A stretch of 64,000 nt of DNA from Aptenodytes patagonicus (Eukaryota > Chordata > Aves > Sphenisciformes > Spheniscidae): the NCBI RefSeq assembly GCF_965638725.1, contig NC_134956.1, positions 186,001-250,000 on the forward strand, read 5' to 3'. Of this stretch, positions 59,510 to 64,000 are shown piece by piece. The first letter of the stretch is position 1, and each line of letters begins with the position of its first letter. The translations under genes and the position numbers were made by a program. Under the pieces are notes generated by a model, which did not search any database, had not been told where the DNA came from, and worked only from the letters and a program-made list of their open reading frames with translations.

Positions 59510-60795
59510 TATTTGACATGCAAAAGGAAACCTCGAGAGAGCACACGGTGGGTAGATGCTGCCTGACCAACCTAGTGGCCTTCTATGATGGAGTGACTAC
59601 CTCTGTGGACAAGGGAAGAGCTACGGCTGTCATCTATCTAGACTTCTGTAAGGCCTTTGACACAGTCCCCCACAACATCCTTCTCTCTAAATTGGAGAGA
59701 TACGGATCTGATGGGTGGACTATCTGGTGGGTGAGGAATTGGATGGATGGTCGCATCCAGAGGGTAGTGGTCAACGGCTCAATGTCCAGATGGAGATCAG
59801 TGATGAGTGGTGTCCCTCAGGGGTCCGTATTGGGACTGGTACTGTTTAATATCTTCATCAATGACATAGACAGCAGGACCGAGTGCACCCTTGGCAAGTT
59901 TGCAGATGACACCAAGCTGAGTGGTGTGGCCGACACGCCAGAGGGAGGGGATGCCATCCAGAGGGACCTGGACGAGCTCGAGAAGTGGGCCCGTGTGAAC
60001 CTCATGAGGTTCAACAAAGCCAAGTGCAAGGTCCTGCACCTGGGTCGGGGCAACCCCTGGTATCCATACAGGCTGGGGGATGAAGAGATTGAGAGCAGCC
60101 CTGCCGAGAAGGACTTGGGGGTACTGGTGGATGAAAAGCTGGACGTGAGCCGGCAATGTGCGCTTGCAGCCCAGAAGGCCAATTGTATCCCGGGCTGCAT
60201 CCAAAGCAGCGTGGCCAGCAGGTCGAGGGAGGTGATTCTGCCCCTCTACTCTGCTCTGGTGAGACCCCACCTGGAGCACTGCGTCCAGCTCTGGAGCCCT
60301 CAGCATAAGAAAGACACGGACCTGTTGGAGTGGGTCCAGAAGAGGGCCATGGAAATGATCAGGGGGATGGAACACCTCTGCTATGGAGAAAGGCTGAGAG
60401 AGTTGGGGTTGTTCAGCCTGGAGAGGAGAAGGCTTCAGGGAGACCTTATTGCAGCCTTTCAATGCTTAAAGGGGGCTTATAAGAAAGACGGGGACAGACT
60501 TTTTAGTAGGGCCTGTAGCGATAGGACAAGGGGTATTGGTTTTAAACTAAAAGAGGGTAGATTCAGACTAGATATAAGGAAGACATTTTTTGCTGTGGGT
60601 GGTGAAGCACTGGCACAGGTTGCCCAGAGAGGTGGTGGATGCCCCATCCCTGGAAACATTCCAGGCCAGGTTGGACGGGGCTCTGAGCGACCTGATCTAG
60701 TTGAAGATGTCCCTGCCCACGGCAGGGGGGTTGGACTAGATGACCTTTAGAGGTCCCTTCCAACCCAAACTATTCCATTATTCTATGATTCTATG
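59510..60795 (+). mobile_element. CR1 LINE, 5'-truncated, with long open reverse transcriptase frame
   Basis: An open plus-strand frame (59272-60750) covers the RT core from about 59560: [40 protein letters not shown], the catalytic FADDTKL, and the ORF2 C-terminal domain. A frameshift near 60590 replaces the normal C-terminus. It ends in the ttctatgattctatg tail. RT copies CR1 RNA at the target site; this copy lacks the endonuclease and cannot act alone. Confidence 0.92.
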
Positions 60796-60799
60796 TGTT

Positions 60800-63700
60800 T
60801 CTACCTGTCTCTTCACACAGCACGATAGGGAGGCTGTAACCTAGCCTCAGGCAAACCACTGATGTTGGTGGTGCTAGTGGAGACCTGAGAAAAGAGCCCG
60901 AGACTGCTGGTGTTTCAAAGCACTGCACACAGCTGTGAATCCTTATGCAAATATCTGAGATAGTTTATTAAAAATGGGATGATAATAGGGACTGTAAAAA
61001 GCTATTTTTGCTTCAACACAGACTTCCATTTTTTTCAACTACCATAATGCAAATCAGCATGAATGAAATAGGAGCCCAAATAATCTGTCCCTTGTTCTGT
61101 TTTTCTAAGTGTCTGTGATTTCTAGTTACATTTTTTGTGCACCACTGCATCTTCGGGCTGGAAAAGGTCAACGTGATCAAATTTCAACTGAGTCGGGGGA
61201 AACATGAGCTTTAAGAGGGCATTAAGTGACACACTCACCGGGCTAGAGTTGGGTTCTGATCACCTCCCTCTGCAATAACTTCATACCAAAGACAGAAACC
61301 TAAATCAGCCTATGCAAGAGTTCACCTCCTCGTTATTTAAAAGCGTACAGGCAAGCAAATGCAGCACAGACCCTGCAGTGGAGATCTGCCACAGAGAAGT
61401 AGGTTGTTCTTCACCTCCTTATACTTCAGGAGAAAGGTCTGAGACACACAAGGGGAAAGAGTAACGCATGTGCATTACATGAGAACTGAATGAAGGGACA
61501 TAGTTAAAGTGTGCTGTTGGGTAGGCACTAGCCAATTTTTGCCAAAACTGTGGTTTTGTCAGGTAGATGATACTAGGCGTATGTGCTAGATATTTCAGTT
61601 CCTTGCTTACCTGTCCTTGACAAGATGCGCTCTCTTAAAATATCAAATCCTTAATATAAACCCAGCACATATAATGGATAGGCATTTTTATGATCTGTAA
61701 AAGGGATGACTATTTTGCTATCCATGTTTATGCACACATGCCTTTGAACAGAACCTATGGCCAGCTAGGTTAAGAAAGGTGCATGCCACATGATAATTAA
61801 AAAGAGAGAATCTTCTGCACTATGTAGTTAAATCACTGATGCTTCCTTTTGACCACAGTTCCCGGATTACTAACCTCAACAAAATTTAATTAGAACAACA
61901 CAATAGCCGCAGAATAAGCTTGTCAAAGGGCACGTGGACATTATAAAGCCCTGTTCCCTTTTGTCCCTACAGTCCCTATAAAACTTGTAAATAACCTTGC
62001 AAAGGAACAGCGGTGCTTAAAGATCAGCTTTGCATATCCTAAAAAAAGGAGTGTTTTATATTATTTATATTCAAGCTCTTGTGGCTAATCATGTTAATTC
62101 AAGCAATGGTTAAGGGCCATTGAGTTAATAATGATGGGTCATCTGCAATTACTATCTGGAATATTCCTGCTTAGAAAGACCTCGATTATGTCTGCTTAAC
62201 TTCAGAATAACTAACTGAACAAAGCTAAAATCAGGGCTTGAATGCTTCATTCTGTGCCCTTACATAGCAGCACATCTGCTCTGTTACTAGGGCTGTGCTG
62301 TTTAGGATTTACTCCAGCCAACCATATGAGCAAATGCAAGTTGCTGTATGTTTTGATGGCTGTGCCTACAGGTAGGTGCTTTGGCCACAAATAGGGAGCA
62401 AGGATTGAATGGGAAGAAAAAAAGAGGTTGTTTACTATTCTTACTTATGTTACAATAACACAAAGACTTTGTGCTCAATGTAAAGAAATAAAATAAATAA
62501 GCTCCAGAACGTTAAGTTTTTTTCACTCAGAGCAATTGCATTTGTCACAAATTAATTTGATTGCTCTAAACAGGCTGTCAGTGCAATTTAGGATGTTATA
62601 GGCAACCAGGGCCCTCTGGAAAGCATGTAGGCTGGCAGGGATGACCAAGACCTTGACATAGTAGCCAAGATATAAAGAGGCAAGGTATAAAAATCTTTTT
62701 TTCTGCCAAGATCTGAGAAATATGTGTTAGCTATGTTAGCTGATGTTCTTAAAACAAATCTATTTCTTGATTTTTTAAAAAAGAGACAAAATGAAATTTA
62801 ATGTCAGGCATTCAAAAAGAGTGAGAACTTGCTGTAATTTTCTATCCTTAGTTGAATAGTTACAATTTGATTCAGCCCATAAAGACTAAGGCTGGAAAAA
62901 AGCATCTGCTTGAAACAATGGGCATTTTTGATGTGTGTTTCACTGGGGCCAGGATGCCTCCCTGGGGAGGAGGGATGGGGAGATGTTTTGGTTATTTGTA
63001 TTGCTGTTTGCCCTTTCTCCTTCTTTCTGTTTTTACTTCGAAAGACCTTTAGCAAACAATCAAAATGAAAATGATAAAAGCTTTAAATAAATACTGGAAA
63101 TAATGGTTTATTTGGTTTAACAGATTGATAACACAACAATGCTCTCTGTGTTCAGCAGCCTCATGGAGAAATGGAGCATAAGCATGAAGGGTTTTGGTTA
63201 AGCCTTTAAGGGGTTTAGGACATACACTATACATTAAAGGAGACAATACCTAAATGGCCCTATGGACATATGCCAAACATTCAGCTTATCTGATAACAAG
63301 AACATGTTACCAGAGAAAGATGCTGGTCCCCACCCCCTGAGCACGGCCTGCCCATGCATGGGCTTATCAGATGCTGGGAATTACTGTGCAGAAGACAGTT
63401 GTGTTCAACAGCATTGTCAGTAGCCAGGATATACTGAAAGGTCCTGGGTTTTAAACACTTGAAGTAATGTATTTTTGCTAAGTAATCATAAAAGAATTTT
63501 TCAATGTCTGGGCAAATGCTGGTGAGCAAGGGAAGAGCCGGAATGAATAATGATGGAGCAGGATGCTAGCTGAATGCATCGCTTGGGCTTAAGGCCAGAC
63601 TTGTCTGTACCTAGAGGATGAAGGAAAATAATGGACAAATACACACTTTGCTAAAGTCTGGAGCTATTTAAAACTCAATTGATCATTTCTGCTGGGGAAA

Positions 63701-64000
63701 AAAAAATAGGTTTAGGGGGTTTGCTTTTGATGTGATCCATTATTATCTCTCAAACCACTACTGCTTCTGATCAAGCAGAAATGGGCTCTGAATATGTCAC
63801 ACTACCCAGCTGCTTAAAACTTGATCAAAAGTAAGTTAAAAATTTTGGGGAGCCTTATTACACACTTTGCTCAGCCACACTTTCTTCACTGGTATGGAAA
63901 GTGGGTTTGTTCGATCTACACATGCAACTTTTGGCGGGCGCTAGCAGACAGGAGTTAATGGGGTTTAGCTGCTGACAACTCTCTTGGCAACTGTCACGTT
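60800..64000. other. AT-rich stretch without recognised genes
   Basis: About 3.2 kb with no long open frame, no transposon end and no RNA gene that I recognise. The composition change from the GC-rich left part is clear. Confidence 0.5.

Noticed and set aside
1-64000. CRISPR arrays, bacterial operons, rRNA or tRNA genes
   Set aside because: The tandem repeats here lack CRISPR spacing, the sequence is vertebrate nuclear DNA, and I saw no tRNA or rRNA core motifs.

Overview
This is a vertebrate nuclear window and almost certainly a bird. CR1 LINEs, whose 3' ends carry the avian TTCTATGAT-type tail, occur on both strands throughout. There are bird-type LTRs, an olfactory receptor relic, a PHF7-like PHD-finger pseudogene and a tandem array of CD1 genes. 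GC-rich, repeat-dense sequence with CD1 beside an olfactory receptor fits a microchromosome like the MHC-bearing chromosome 16 of chicken. The chromosome assignment is inference.

Layout. 1-5.4 kb: a decayed PHF7/G2E3-like gene (minus strand), a CR1 fragment and a CpG-rich patch. 6.4-16.4 kb: CR1 pieces, a broken gammaretrovirus-like provirus with one visible LTR, and an olfactory receptor pseudogene. 19-37.4 kb: the CD1 block, with three complete six-exon CD1 genes on the plus strand (21.4, 26.9 and 32.3 kb), a truncated CD1 relic upstream, and a promoter-type duplicate downstream. 38-52 kb: mostly repeats, namely a ~60-bp tandem repeat, a solo LTR with a 4-bp target duplication, a near-complete CR1, a 1.7-kb minisatellite and stacked CR1 copies. 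52.7-53.4 kb: a stop-free remnant that looks like the pre-capsid protein and the capsid N-terminus of a Polinton/adintovirus-type DNA virus. 54.4-58.8 kb: an unrecognised minus-strand gene whose exon-like blocks join in a consistent phase from a signal peptide to a transmembrane segment and basic tail. 59.5-60.8 kb: a CR1 with a long open reverse-transcriptase frame. 60.8-64 kb: AT-rich sequence with nothing recognisable.

The CD1 genes are the functional core. Each encodes a signal peptide, alpha1, alpha2, an Ig-like alpha3, a transmembrane segment and a short tail, and all internal exons have the same lengths in the three copies. The lipid-binding alpha1/alpha2 exons differ strongly. The segment from the end of exon 3 through exon 4 is nearly identical in all three, as expected from gene conversion or strong homogenisation. 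All calls come from reading the sequence; no database search was possible.
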